This document shows, piece after piece, positions 11,912 to 22,395 of a stretch of DNA of 64,000 nucleotides. Within the stretch, counting starts at the first letter, position 1, and each line of letters starts with the position of its first letter. The DNA is from Cystobasidium ongulense (lineage: Eukaryota; Basidiomycota; Cystobasidiomycetes; Cystobasidiales; Cystobasidiaceae). The DNA lies in the NCBI GenBank assembly GCA_022835595.1, contig BQUP01000006.1, positions 310,001 to 374,000 on the forward strand, written 5' to 3'. The notes under the pieces were generated by a model. It was not told where the DNA came from. It worked only from the letters and a program-made list of their open reading frames with translations, and did not search any database. The position numbers and the translations under genes were made by a program.

Positions 11912-12547
11912 ATGGTCAACATCCCCAAGGTTCGCTTGCTTTCTCTCGCTATCAGGATAGATGGAGATCAGTGGACACAGGGCTCGGGAACAATCGCTGA
12001 TTGTCGTGAATTGCATACAATTGTTGAATCGTAACAGGTCCGAAACACATACTGCAAGGGCAAGAAGTGCCGAAAGCATACACCACACAAGGTCACACAG
12101 TACAAGACCGGAAAAGCTTCGCTATTCGCTCAAGGAAAGCGTCGTTATGACCGAAAGCAGTCCGGTTACGGAGGTCAAACCAAGCCCGTTTTCCACAAGA
12201 GTGCGTAGAGACTTTATTCGGGCGCAGCTATCTGCAGGATAGACAGAGTCGTTGGTGATGATGCGGAGAACGAGAAGCTGATGGTTTCATCCAATTGTGC
12301 ACCCACAGAGGCAAAGACAACAAAGAAGGTCGTTCTCCGATTAGAGTGCACAGCATGCAAATACAAGGCCCAGCTATCGCTCAAGCGATGCAAGCACTTC
12401 GAGCTCGGTGGTGACAAGAAGACGAAGGGTGCCGCTCTTGTTTTCGTGCGTTACATCTTCCGCTGCTACAATACACGGGTATCGTTTGCAGTGCGCCATG
12501 TGACATATAGCTGACACTGTTTTCTTTTATTTCACACCATACAGTAA
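11912..12547 (+). CDS. RPL42: 60S ribosomal protein eL42 (L42/L44)
   Basis: Exons 11912-11929, 12038-12200, 12309-12445 and 12545-12547 give exactly 106 residues, the standard eL42 length. Sequence blocks [40 protein letters not shown] and [16 protein letters not shown] are those of eL42, which sits at the E-site of the large subunit; the CxxxxC and CxxC pairs form its zinc site. Residue 56 is Pro, the form associated with cycloheximide sensitivity (Gln there gives resistance in several fungi). The first donor (GTTCGC) is weak. Unusually, the last intron ends directly before TAA, so the final coding exon consists only of the stop codon. Confidence 0.95.
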
Positions 12548-13155
12548 ATGGAAACAATACCTCGGCATACTCTACGTGTATTCGCTGTCGTGCGCTTTCT
12601 GTACCGGTTGTCATCGCTTTCATGAGATTTTGAAGATGCAGGCGGCGTAATGATCAGCATTCTCTTTTTGGCATCCCACGCGAAACGCGCATAAACCTAA
12701 ACAGACGCTTCTGTCTTCATCTTACACTTGCTACATTCCGGTTGGGTTACTTGGCACGCTACCGGAACGCCCGCTATTGGAACCTACTTGTGAAGACAAA
12801 GAATGCTGCTGTCACTACCAAACCAGAAAATGCCGACTGTCGAATGTACTGCACAAATTACATAATGATGCGGGAGTCTACACTGGAAACCGCGATAATG
12901 ATACAACAACGAATACTGGGAAGGCTACTTCTACTCGAGGCACCTAAATATCAACACTTCCATTGCTATGATTTGCCCTCGCCTGCAGTTAGCGTTCGAG
13001 CTGATGCTTGGCCAGCCTCCAATTCAGACTGCTAATTGCTTGAGGATGCTTGACTTTCTTCCAGCTTCTGCTGTTTGGGATCTATATATTCACGATCCAA
13101 TGGGTTTTCTTTCGTAATCAGACTGAGTAACTGCATTAATTAAACAAACGAAAGC
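12548..13155. other. Convergent intergenic region
   Basis: This lies between the 3' ends of eL42 (+) and the MFS exporter (-). It should hold both 3' UTRs. I see no further gene; a 97-codon frame at 12742-13035 has no recognisable content. Confidence 0.4.
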
Positions 13156-15284
13156 TTAGCTTAGCACACTGCCATCGTCGACAAGTGACAGTCTTGACGT
13201 GAACTCTGCACTTACGAAAGCTGCGCCAGCCACGGGAATAAAGAAGATGAAGATATAATGTAGAGCGTCCTGGTAGACGTCGAAAATCGCATCAACCATA
13301 GCAGGATCGAGATCGCTGGGGAGATTGGGTGAGATTTGATGGATAATGACATGCCTAACATCTTCAGGTATTCCAGGTGGTAAATTTGCTTTGACGACAT
13401 TATTCAATATCGCATTACAGATCGCTAACCCGAATGCTCCACCCATAAATCTTAGACAATTTCTGGTACCTGTAACACATGCTCTATCCTTATTTGGAGC
13501 ACCAGCTTGCGCAGCTACTAGTGTCGTTTGTAGTGTACATCCTACTCCAAAACCTTGGAATATCAAGAAACCGACTACCTTTGCGTAACTGGTTGTCCTG
13601 TTGAAAGTACTTTGTAATCCAGCACCAATAGTCCAAATAAAGAAACCAACCCTGACTTGAGGTAAGACTTTCTTTGTGTATGGGGTGATAACGCCAGCTA
13701 ATAAAGAAGAACACACTTGAACTAATAATAGGGAAAGTAGGAAAGAGGCTGATTTTATAGGTGACATTCCTCTTAACACTTGGAAATAAATAGGTAAGAA
13801 GAATAGATTCGAGAAATATATCATTCCTATAAAGAATGTAGTCCCTAATGTTATCGCGGTTGTTCTGTACGTCCATAATCTTAAAGGCATAACCGGTAAA
13901 GGAGCTACTTTCCATTCTACTATAATGAATGCGACTGCAGTTATAATTCCGATTATAAGGAGGACGATAACGGTAGGTGAGGACCAGGCGTAAGTTGTAC
14001 CACCCGAGGATATAGGAATGAGAATGAAAATATTCGCTGCTAGTGAAAGTACAGCTCCGTAATAATCTACTTTCTTGAGCTTTTGACGTGCTGAACCGGT
14101 TACTGGAGTAAGGGGGAGACAGAAAAATATAACTACCGCACAGACAACTCCGCATGGACACATGATCCTGAAGATATCATGACCAACTTCATCAGTCTTT
14201 GGTTCTTATATCATACTTGGAGAAAGGAAAAGCGACCTACCAGAATGTCCAGCGCCAACTGACGTTCTGACTGAGGGCTGCACCAATGAACGGACCCTGA
14301 TAGGAAGAACGATATGTCAGCTGCCATATGGATGCCACTAGGGCTTTTATAACTTACTGCTGCGGATCCAGCTGCTGCACCAGCACTAAGAATTCCTTGC
14401 CATTTACCTAGATGAATCGACAGATTAGAAACAGACTTATCACTTGAGTAGAAATACCCACCTCTCTCCTCCAATGAAACAACATCAGAAACAATAACCA
14501 TACTTAAATTCGTCATTCCACCACCCCCCATGCCTGCTATTGATCTGAAAACGTATAGCATAGCTGGAGAATTTGAGAATCCACATATTAAATTGCCAAA
14601 GACTAGGAGACCTATTGCTACTAGGAGGCATAACTTTCGCCCAACTGGGAAATCACAAACGGAATGATTAGTCAAGCTGTATAGATACGGAAAGAGCCTC
14701 TGAACTGGCGTACAGATATCACTTAATCGACCGTATATGAGTTGACAGGAAGTATTTGCGATTCTAGGAGTAGAAACGAAGTCAGGAAAAAGCATCGGAT
14801 GCCATTGCACGAGCAGACCAACTCACAAATAAGATGTACCAACCCATGCTATCGACTCTCCTGCTTCCAACGCTCTGCCGATGACTGGCTCGGCAGTGGC
14901 CACTGTGACCTGATCGGCGAGAGAGAGGAAGATGGTGAATGAGAGACCAAGGAAGCTGGCAAAACATAAGTAAAACGAGTGAGTGGACAGTTATCTTCGC
15001 ATTTAAGAGAATGACAGCCATCTAGCTTACACGATGACAAGCTTTGAACGCGACAAACGCGAGGTTTGATCATCGAAAGAAATGACCCTCTTTGCGCGCG
15101 GCATTATGGGTTTCTCATGATGATCTTGCTTTTCAGATACAGTTGTTGCGTTGTTGCTCTTCTCATCCAGGTGTTCTCCTACTCTGCTCTTTGATGAGAG
15201 CGTGCTTGCTTCGACGTCGGAGTCATTGTTCCTGCCGAGTCCTGATGACAGCCCACTTTGCGCGACCACCGGTGCTCGTGCCAT
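13156..15284 (-). CDS. DHA2-type major facilitator superfamily exporter (14 TM)
   Basis: Read on the minus strand, about seven exons join to roughly 580 residues starting MARAPVVAQSG. A polar N-terminus of about 80 residues leads to TM1 (FLGLSFTIFLSLADQVTVAT). Motif A is present as GRLSDIFGRK across an exon junction. The DHA2 antiporter motif C region reads GPFIGAALSQNVSWRWTFW, again assembled across junctions. Exon 7 (13156 to about 14175) carries the remaining TM helices and a short cytosolic tail. The family exports drugs, toxins, siderophores or amino acids by proton antiport at the plasma membrane or vacuole; the substrate cannot be read from sequence. The gene is transcribed away from the secreted repeat-peptide gene at 16208, sharing a 0.9-kb intergenic region. 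Confidence 0.88.
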
Positions 15285-16207
15285 GTCGAAATGCTTCAAC
15301 AGCGATGCATTGGAGAATGTGCAAGCAAGAACAGAGCAGAGCAGAGTATGCTAGTCAATGCTATGCTCGACCTTGTCGCCCGTCCGCCAACTAGTCCGCA
15401 TGCAATACGATGCCGAAAGTTCCCAGCAGGAAGTCTAGTCAGCACGAGCTCAGATTGCAAATATAATTCTGATCCCAAATGGATACGGTAGTGTGGTGGG
15501 TGAATCTTTCTTTGGCACAGACAGATGCCGACGGTAACTTAGCATGTAGCCGATAAGGCGAGTGTAGAGTGGATATGCCATCGCTATCGTGCATACGAAA
15601 CGTATGTCAGCCTCGTACATACAGTTAAAACACGCAAAAGTGTGTCACCCATCCAGATGACGAGCTATTGATGCTTGAATATGGCGAATATCCTCGACCT
15701 TCGCACGCCACCTCAGTCCCGGCAGCCAAAATTCGATCGCAAAAACACGTGACTTGCCGAGGCTCTCAAGCGATGGCCTGGAAGACTCGCAGGCTTTGTA
15801 CAAGTTACATGGGCACTCTCGTCATTGAGGAAGTAACGGCTGCAAGCAGTCCTGTACCCGCCTTCTACTTAAGGAGACTGTCAACAAGCGACATTGACCG
15901 TGCCTGTGCCTCTTGCCTGCCTCTCTGTCCTGAATGGCTGCGTGATCGACCCGCCATTTTGCCTGCATGGGCCACAAGAGGCAGCTTTCCTGCACTTCAA
16001 GCAATTGGCAGGCAGGCAAGCAAGCATGAAGAAGGAACGAGCAGGATGGCTAGCAGGACATATGAGGGACAAGGAACAGCTTCAAAACGGACCTGGATGA
16101 GGGTGCTGTTCCTTGTCTCTGTTCCCTCATCTCATCATCGCACTATTCAGCACACCAGCTCAAGCAGTCTCGACACTCATACCTAGGCACCCCCAAGAGA
16201 CTCTACC
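15285..16207. promoter_or_regulatory. Divergent promoter region between MFS exporter and Kex2-repeat protein
   Basis: About 920 nt separate the two starts, so both promoters lie here. A short tetranucleotide tract (GGCA/AGCA units) is at 16007-16026. Just upstream of 16208 the sequence is pyrimidine-rich with repeated CTCAT/CATCTCATC elements, as often seen before fungal start codons. Frames here lack coding character. Confidence 0.45.
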
Positions 16208-17654
16208 ATGATGCTCTCCGACACGCAATCACTCTTCAACCTTTTCCTCGCTCTGCTCACCCTCCAACAAGCTACTTCGGCACTAGCACTGCCAGCACGA
16301 GGAAGCTATGGGCAATTAGCAAGAAGAGCCAATGCAGTCAAGCGAGCAGGATCCCCTACTACTCAGACGGCGCGCGCTAGATTAGCCAGACAGAAGGATA
16401 CTGCTGTGAAACGCAGCGAAGTCGCTTCTCCAGTCAAGTGAGTCATTCGCCTTGTCTTGCTCATTTTCTAATCTTCGTGTCAAAGCTCACGTGCCATGTC
16501 CTTTCCCTTTCCGTTGCAGCTCAAAGGAGCCTCACTTCGCTACTCCATCAGCGCACTTTATCAAACTGAATCCAAAACTAGCACTCAAGCAAGCCCAAGT
16601 TAAACTAGCAGCGTCAAGAAACGGCACATCTGTCGAACAAGAAGATGAAGCAAGTGCAGATGCAGCCAAAGCAGCCAACATCGGAGGTGGTTATTCCATG
16701 TTCTCGGCGAACAATGGTGTTCCTCCTTCATCCTCTGCTCCTGCGTCTGAGCCAACATCCTCATGGGTCTCAGCTTCGAACGTGACCCTGCCATCAGGTC
16801 TATCTAAGAGAGAATTGGTACAAGCAGCCGCATCAAGTACACAAAAGCAACAATTGAAAAAGAGAGTAGTCGCTCATCCAGGCGCACCTTCTGCGACCAT
16901 CAAAGTAAACGTCATCGAAGAGCAACGGCTTAAGAAGAGAGTAGGCCCTCATCCAGGTGCACCATCTGCTAGCATCAAAGTAAATGTCGTCGGCGGAGAT
17001 GTCCTTCAGAATTTTACTCTTATCGAGACTAAGACTGCGACTTCAACAAGCATCAAACCAGCACAGACTGGAATCAATGTCAATATCGTACATAATGGCA
17101 CTGGAACAGTTATCGGGGATGAAGAAGAAGAGGATGATGCTACCCTTCTCACATTCACATTCACTCTACCCATCGATGCGTTAACTACGGGAGATGAAAC
17201 AGTCACACTAGCACCAACAGGAAACGATTCTTACATTCCATACGTAAATGGCAAAGAAGTAGACTCGAAAAGCAACTTGAAAGCAACATGCACTATTCCT
17301 GTAGATGATGATGTCTTAATTGCTGTTGCAAGAGGACAAACATTCTATGCCGCATGTACTTCATCAGGCGCAGTTACGAAGCGCGTCAAAGTCAAAGTAG
17401 ATGTCGGTTCAGCTTCAACAAGCGATGAAAAAGTAAAAAGACAGATGATAGCATTCTTCGAAGCTCCCTCTGCTTCCTCCTCAACATCCGAAACAATAGA
17501 AGAAGATAGACTAGAAAAAAGACAAATTGTAGCTTTCTTCCAATCACCTTCTGAAGAAGCTAAATCACTCACTAGAAATGAGATGTTGAGTGATCTATGG
17601 GAGGATTGCTTAGTTGGTATCGATGAGAATTGCTTAGAGGTACCTGAAGCGTAG
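16208..17654 (+). CDS. Secreted Kex2-processed repeat protein (peptide precursor)
   Basis: Two exons, 16208-16437 and 16520-17654, give 454 residues. Residues 1 to about 26 are a signal peptide (hydrophobic core LFNLFLALLTL, then ATSA). Dibasic Kex2-type sites occur at RR39-40, KR45-46, KR68-69, KR173-174, KKR190-192, KKR215-217, a TKR in the last third, KR383-384 and KR410-411. After KKR192 and KKR217 come two near-identical peptides sharing HPGAPSA(T/S)IKVNV. After KR384 and KR411 come two others sharing (I/V)AFF(E/Q)(A/S)PS. The spacer before the last KR of each family is also alike: EEQRLKKR and EEDRLEKR. A folded-looking Thr-rich section (about 235-370) lies between them. The C-terminus holds two Cys. 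This architecture is that of fungal Kex2-processed repeat precursors (pheromone, repellent or ribosomal peptide type). No known family is recognised. Confidence 0.8.
16866..17006 (+). repeat. Tandem peptide repeat, HPGAPSA family (two copies)
   Basis: Residues 193-217 and 218-234 of the secreted precursor. Copy 1 reads VVAHPGAPSATIKVNV and copy 2 VGPHPGAPSASIKVNV, 13 of 16 positions identical. Each directly follows a KKR triplet, so Kex2 cleavage would release a peptide beginning with Val. Confidence 0.8.
17442..17570 (+). repeat. Peptide repeat, AFF(E/Q)(A/S)PS family (two copies)
   Basis: Copy 1 starts QMIAFFEAPSAS at residue 385 and copy 2 QIVAFFQSPSEE at residue 412. Each follows a KR dipeptide and begins with Gln, which after cleavage can cyclise to pyroglutamate (inference from general peptide chemistry). 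The PS core links them loosely to the HPGAPSA family. Confidence 0.7.
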
Positions 17655-18342
17655 ACAGTTGAAGGTGTTTATGAATGGATGATTCTAGGGATTAGTAGTT
17701 TATAAGGGGCATTTAATCTATGTACTTAGACAACACGGTAGTGTAGAAAATGGACAATATGGGACGCAAGTTCTACATCATGCTTCTTCTTCTCATTTGC
17801 CCTTTGCGCAGGCTGCTTTGAAACTTGAAATTGAAGTTCTTTTCGAAATTCTCCGAGCAATGATTTTACTAACAGCTTGACGAGGTTAGAAGATCGAACT
17901 AAAAGACCATGAAACAGTGGCACAGCAGTCATGGCTCGATGAGTGTACAAATCATACTTTCGCCTCTTGCAGTCAATTCGATACAGGATAATAATCTAGA
18001 GATGGACTCGCCATTGGAATTAATTGAAACAATATGTGTACAAAGGTGGTATTTGTGTATTGATTTTCTTAGTGATACATTCTCTGCCGCAGTAGTTCAT
18101 TTGCAAACTGCTGAAAGTACCTTGTCGCCTGTATAATATATCTCCCCTTTCGCAATGCAATTTTATTTTGTGCACCGTGGGGCCCTGGATCCATGTTTGA
18201 GTCCTGCTCTCAAAATATGAGCTGGTCTCTCAACGACTACAAGACAGTCTACACTCTTTGCACTTTAAAGCAAGCCATGGGTACCTACACGGCTGTTTGT
18301 CTGCAGGGTTGAACAGCGTCAGTATAGATTGTGTGGTGAGTG
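17655..18342. other. Convergent intergenic region
   Basis: This lies between the 3' ends of the repeat-peptide gene (+) and the small membrane protein (-). No open frame here has coding character and no RNA gene is recognised. Confidence 0.4.
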
Positions 18343-19087
18343 TCATCCGAGAGGCGCTTTGACCGCCAAAGATAAGGAAAAGAATGCCATCCTGACGCAC
18401 GACATAATTCTGAGCTTTGCGGTACGTTTCTCAAAGTCTTTCTTTGTAGATTGTCTCTTCTTGTATATGAGGATACCGACGACCTGTGAGACAGAATGAT
18501 AGGCCGGGATCAGCCTAATCGGGAAATTGGTTCCCAGGACGAGTGTCAATTACCGATAAGATTGCCAGCAGTGCGAGTGGTATACCGACTCCCAGTCCGA
18601 TAGCGAGACTCTTATTCGATGATGGTGTAGATTCGGAAGCTGTTGCTGGTGTTGCTGTGTGCGTGCTTACAGGCTCCACTTCCGCCTGGCTCGCCAGAGT
18701 GGGTGAGGCCTCAGCCTGGACCGGGCCTGGAGGTTCAGCGTTCGCACTGCATACAAATGAGATTAGCAGCATCAGACTCACCTCGGAAGACACCTGTCCT
18801 GTCGCCTGCACGCCCGTCCAGCTGGATCCTTTGCTAGCCCACGAGTGAATGGACCCCACAGTAGCCCACGAAAGCGTCTCCTTCGCCTGTCTGACCGAAG
18901 CTGCACTGTCCATTTCCGCGACGTACGAAAAGTACCCATCATGGAGTGCCGAGATGTCTGCGGTGTCACCTCCAGGATCTACGATGCCATTATTGCCTTC
19001 TTGAGCTTGTCCCACGATAGCCTGTGCAAAGAGCAGGGCAAGCACGCCGGCGTATGCACTCGCGTAAATTGGCGTAGGAAGGATCAT
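18343..19087 (-). CDS. Small single-pass membrane protein, signal peptide plus Ser/Thr-rich ectodomain
   Basis: Minus strand, starting at the ATG at 19085-19087. Residues 1 to about 27 form a signal peptide (YAGVLALLFAQAIVGQAQ). A moderately conserved-looking part (HDGYFSYVAEMDSAASVRQ) is followed by a Thr/Ser/Pro/Ala-rich stalk and a TM helix starting SLAIGLGVGIPLALLAILS. An intron (donor GTAATT, acceptor TCTCACAG) then joins to VVGILIYKKRQSTKKDFEKR, which continues the helix and adds a stop-transfer sequence and a basic cytosolic tail. The layout resembles a cell-surface sensor or adhesin-like anchor, but no family is recognised. A perfect-looking 35-nt intron lies inside the coding frame at 18747-18781. 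Confidence 0.6.
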
Positions 19088-19926
19088 TATGGTGAACCCT
19101 GCGTCCTACTTCTCGACGAAAGTATCAAACACAAGCAACGGTTATGCAACTCTTGTCTTATCGTGTCTAGTCTGCGCCGGATAGCTTTCACCTTGCCTTA
19201 CGCAATGGGAAATCGTCACTTAGTGGCCCGATCACTTGGCACGTGCGAGCTGTCAAGGCCAACATGGAGCCCCGCGCTGTCAGATAGACTGCTTTTGTCC
19301 TGGAAGATGAGCGATACCGAGCAGAAGTCGCCTGTGCCATCCGGCCACGTCTGTCCATTTCGTACCTCTACACGCCCTACCTACCTTCTGGCTTTGTGCA
19401 CTTTCTCAATCTCCACCTCAGAACAGCCACAATCTCTTGAAAGTCTTGATACAAGAGCGAGCTGCAGAACCAGCCGTTTGGGGGAAATCTTCACTACTTA
19501 TTCCATACGTATCCTCGATCCGAATCACTTGCGTTAGATTCAACGTCCAACATCACAGCTGAAAGAAATGTCCCGACATTTTGCGGATTTAGAAGACGGG
19601 AAATTTTGATCAAAGATGGACAGTCAGAGTGTGATGCATAGAGTCGCAGTATTATTGTGAACAAGGTCCACCCCTTGTCCTACGGTAGTAGGCGAAATGA
19701 CAAGACAATGTCACATCCCGAGCTCCGCGCGGGCCAGTCTTCGGACTAGTAAAAGCAAGGGACCGAACTGATTAGATTTGATCTGATTGCGGGATGTTGA
19801 GGCATTTTACCATGCACCCGAATGAAATTTTTATCAGATCAGAAGGAAGAGGGTGCTGCGCTTACTGGATGTACTTCTTTCTCTTGCTTCCTCACCTGCA
19901 GTCTCTGAGAACTGAAATCTTAAAAT
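19088..19926. promoter_or_regulatory. Divergent promoter region
   Basis: This lies between the small membrane protein (-) and the MFSD1-like carrier (+), so it should hold both promoters. A long open frame on the plus strand (18845-19537) overlaps the start of the membrane-protein gene antisense and has no coding character. Confidence 0.4.
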
Positions 19927-22025
19927 ATGTCGAAAGAGTTGGACATTGTGCCTGTTTTGTCGCGACAACTCACCACCACAACCTCTACAGAGGCGGGGAA
20001 TAACAGCAAGCTCAACGAGAAGGAATTAATTGATGATGAGAAAGGACTTGGTGAATCCAATTCGGTTGAGAGTACACCTCAAGACTTTCCTTGGAGATGG
20101 AAAGCAACAGCATTGGTACTTGGTGTCTTCCTGTCCGGTAAGCTTAGGTTACAACGTTGGCCCTTTGTCAACAGTAGTGAAAGTAACCTAAAAGCGAATG
20201 CAAACACATCATAGCCGGTTCATCCTTTAGTGAAAATACCCTGGGCCCACTCAAATCTACGCTTATTAGGAAACTAGACATAGATAATGCACAGGTGAGT
20301 CTGATACTGTCTTTCCACAAGACATACATCAACAAGTACGCAACGAGTTGACGCCTCTATGCTTGGATCCAGTATGGAGCTATTTCATCAGCTAGTTCAC
20401 TTGTCAATACCATCCTGCCCATCATTGGCGGTTATGGCTTAGATTATTACGGAGTAGAATGGTAAGTGCTCTCCTTTCGGGTTCCTTAGCAAGCTACAAC
20501 CCAACGATACTGATGCTTTGCTTCTCTCCGTTGTTGATAGGGGCTCTCTCGTCTGTTCAATTTTCATCTTTATCGGTTCAGTCATCTCAGCAGCTGGTAC
20601 AAACTCAGATTCCTTCAAGCTCGTAATGACGGGTAGGATCGTTCTTGGGTTGGGAAGCACAGTCATTGAAACATGTACATCAAAGGTAGGCAGATCTATC
20701 TCCGTGTTTCCTTGTCGCGTTTGTGCCGTGTATAGCGCTTGACAGCCCTCTCTCAACTTAGATCTTAGCACACTGGTTCCGGAAGAAAGGCTTGGGTTTC
20801 GTATACGGTATCGACATTTCTTTCGGTAGGTCGACTGTATCAAGAGGCCTTCGCAGTTGTTTTCAGATCCAACGTTAATTGGACCTGGTGCGTTTTCGCA
20901 GGCAAGCTCATCGTTCTCGCCGCTCGAGCAGCTGCTATTCCAATGAGAGATGCGTCATCTTTTTGGGGATGGGCACTTTGGATCCCAGCTATCCTATGTC
21001 TCGTGAATCTCGTTCAGAATATACTTTATGTATGGTGGGCATGGAGCCTTCCTGAATGGACGAGAATGCCAAATGGTCGACAGCGAGCCAGTCTTCTCGC
21101 CAGTGACAATACCACCTCTATCAAGGTGGCAGACTCAGATTCCAGTACGCTCAAGAAGACAGGAAGGTCTCGACATCCTGCACTACCAGATTTCCGAGCT
21201 CTCCTTCGCGTTCCTCGATTCTTCTGGCTGGTCGTCTGTACCCAAATCATGCAATCTGGCGTAGTGGGCGGTTTCAACGGTCTGAGTGCCGACATCATCT
21301 CCGAGACTCGAGGATCGACAGCTCAGACAGCTGGTTATACGAGCTCAATGCAGCAGATCATCCCTATCATCCTCTGTCCGGTACTAGGCGGCTTCTTCGA
21401 TCTCTTCGGCAACAGAATGCTAGTCGTTTCATTCACTAGTGCTCTTTGGGTTCTCGTTTACTCTTTAATCGGCTACACTACTGTCAATGCTTTGGGAGTC
21501 ATGATTATAGCTTCTCTAGCCCAAGCTTTCAACGCTCTTCCTTTCATCGCTTCTATTCCTCTCATGGTGCCTTCTCAGCTGGAACTAGGGCTGGTCTTTG
21601 GAATCTGGAAAGCATTCAACAACTGTGGTAGCGTGACTGTGGATATGATAGCTGGAAGGTTGCAGGACATTACGCCAGGAAAGACGTATGAGCGAGTTAT
21701 TGCTTTCTTTATTGCTTGGAAAGGGCTGGAGTTCTGCTTGGGTCTCTTCTACGGGGTACTGGATAGGAGGTAAGTCTTGATGTCCTTCTTCTCGAAGAGC
21801 CCTATGTGAGTTGTGCGATACCCAAGCTAACATTATACGGGTTCTAGGTACCTCGGAGGAATTCTCACTATGAGCGAGCGAAAGAGGAAACGTCTTGAAG
21901 ACAGTGAGGAACTGCCCGAGCTCGTGGGCAGAAAACCGGCTAGATTAGCAAATAGGATTGGCTTAGCATTGCTTACCAGCATGATTGTTATAGCATGGGT
22001 GTTGTTCATCAGGTACTCGTTGTAA
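19927..22025 (+). CDS. MFSD1-like major facilitator superfamily transporter
   Basis: Seven exons (19927-20137, 20215-20294, 20373-20461, 20541-20685, 20762-20825, 20902-21769, 21848-22025) give 544 residues with about 12 TM helices. A polar N-terminal tail of about 55 residues precedes TM1 (ATALVLGVFLSGSSFSEN). Other signature parts are ILPIIGGYGLDYYGVEWG (motif-A-like loop between TM2 and TM3), GRIVLGLGSTVIETCTSKIL in TM4 and HWFRKKGLGFVYGIDISFGK in TM5. This matches the MFSD1/organic-anion-like MFS group, whose animal member is a lysosomal dipeptide exporter; a vacuolar role here is inference. A long loop at the middle (after VWWAWSLPEW) and a basic C-terminal loop (MSERKRKRLED) before the last helix are seen. 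Confidence 0.78.
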
Positions 22026-22395
22026 ACAGGCCCCTTGACCAGAAGAAGGCCCGCGCCTGTGCAATATAGACAGTTCGTTACACCACTTGCACGTCGATAT
22101 ATGCAGGCTGCGACACTAGTGCCATCCCGGTATGCCCTGTGGGCAAGAGTGAGAGAAAGAAGCCTCAGTGATATATGGATGTCCCGGTGTACCGATCAGT
22201 GGCGACGTCTTCTAACAATGCATGGCGACTCTACCCGAAGAGCAACGAGGCGTTCGCGGCCTCTGACTGCGCCTATGGTAGTTACCCGATTCAGCTTCTG
22301 TTGCCTTTGACCGCAAGCACTGACTTTGAACGTCGCGAGCTCGAGTCGATCACGCCCGCTTCTCCAGACGACAACTTCGCAAAGACAATATCAGA
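22026..22395. promoter_or_regulatory. Upstream region of NOC1
   Basis: The 370 nt between the MFS stop and the Noc1 start. No other feature recognised. Confidence 0.4.

Noticed and set aside
13156-15299. MFS exporter start at 15299
   Set aside because: The codon there is TTG; the first ATG in frame is at 15282-15284.
13156-19087. Fungal ribosomal-peptide (dikaritin-type) biosynthetic cluster
   Set aside because: The repeat precursor fits, but no UstY/DUF3328 oxidase, tyrosinase or methyltransferase gene is present nearby, so a dikaritin cluster is not supported.
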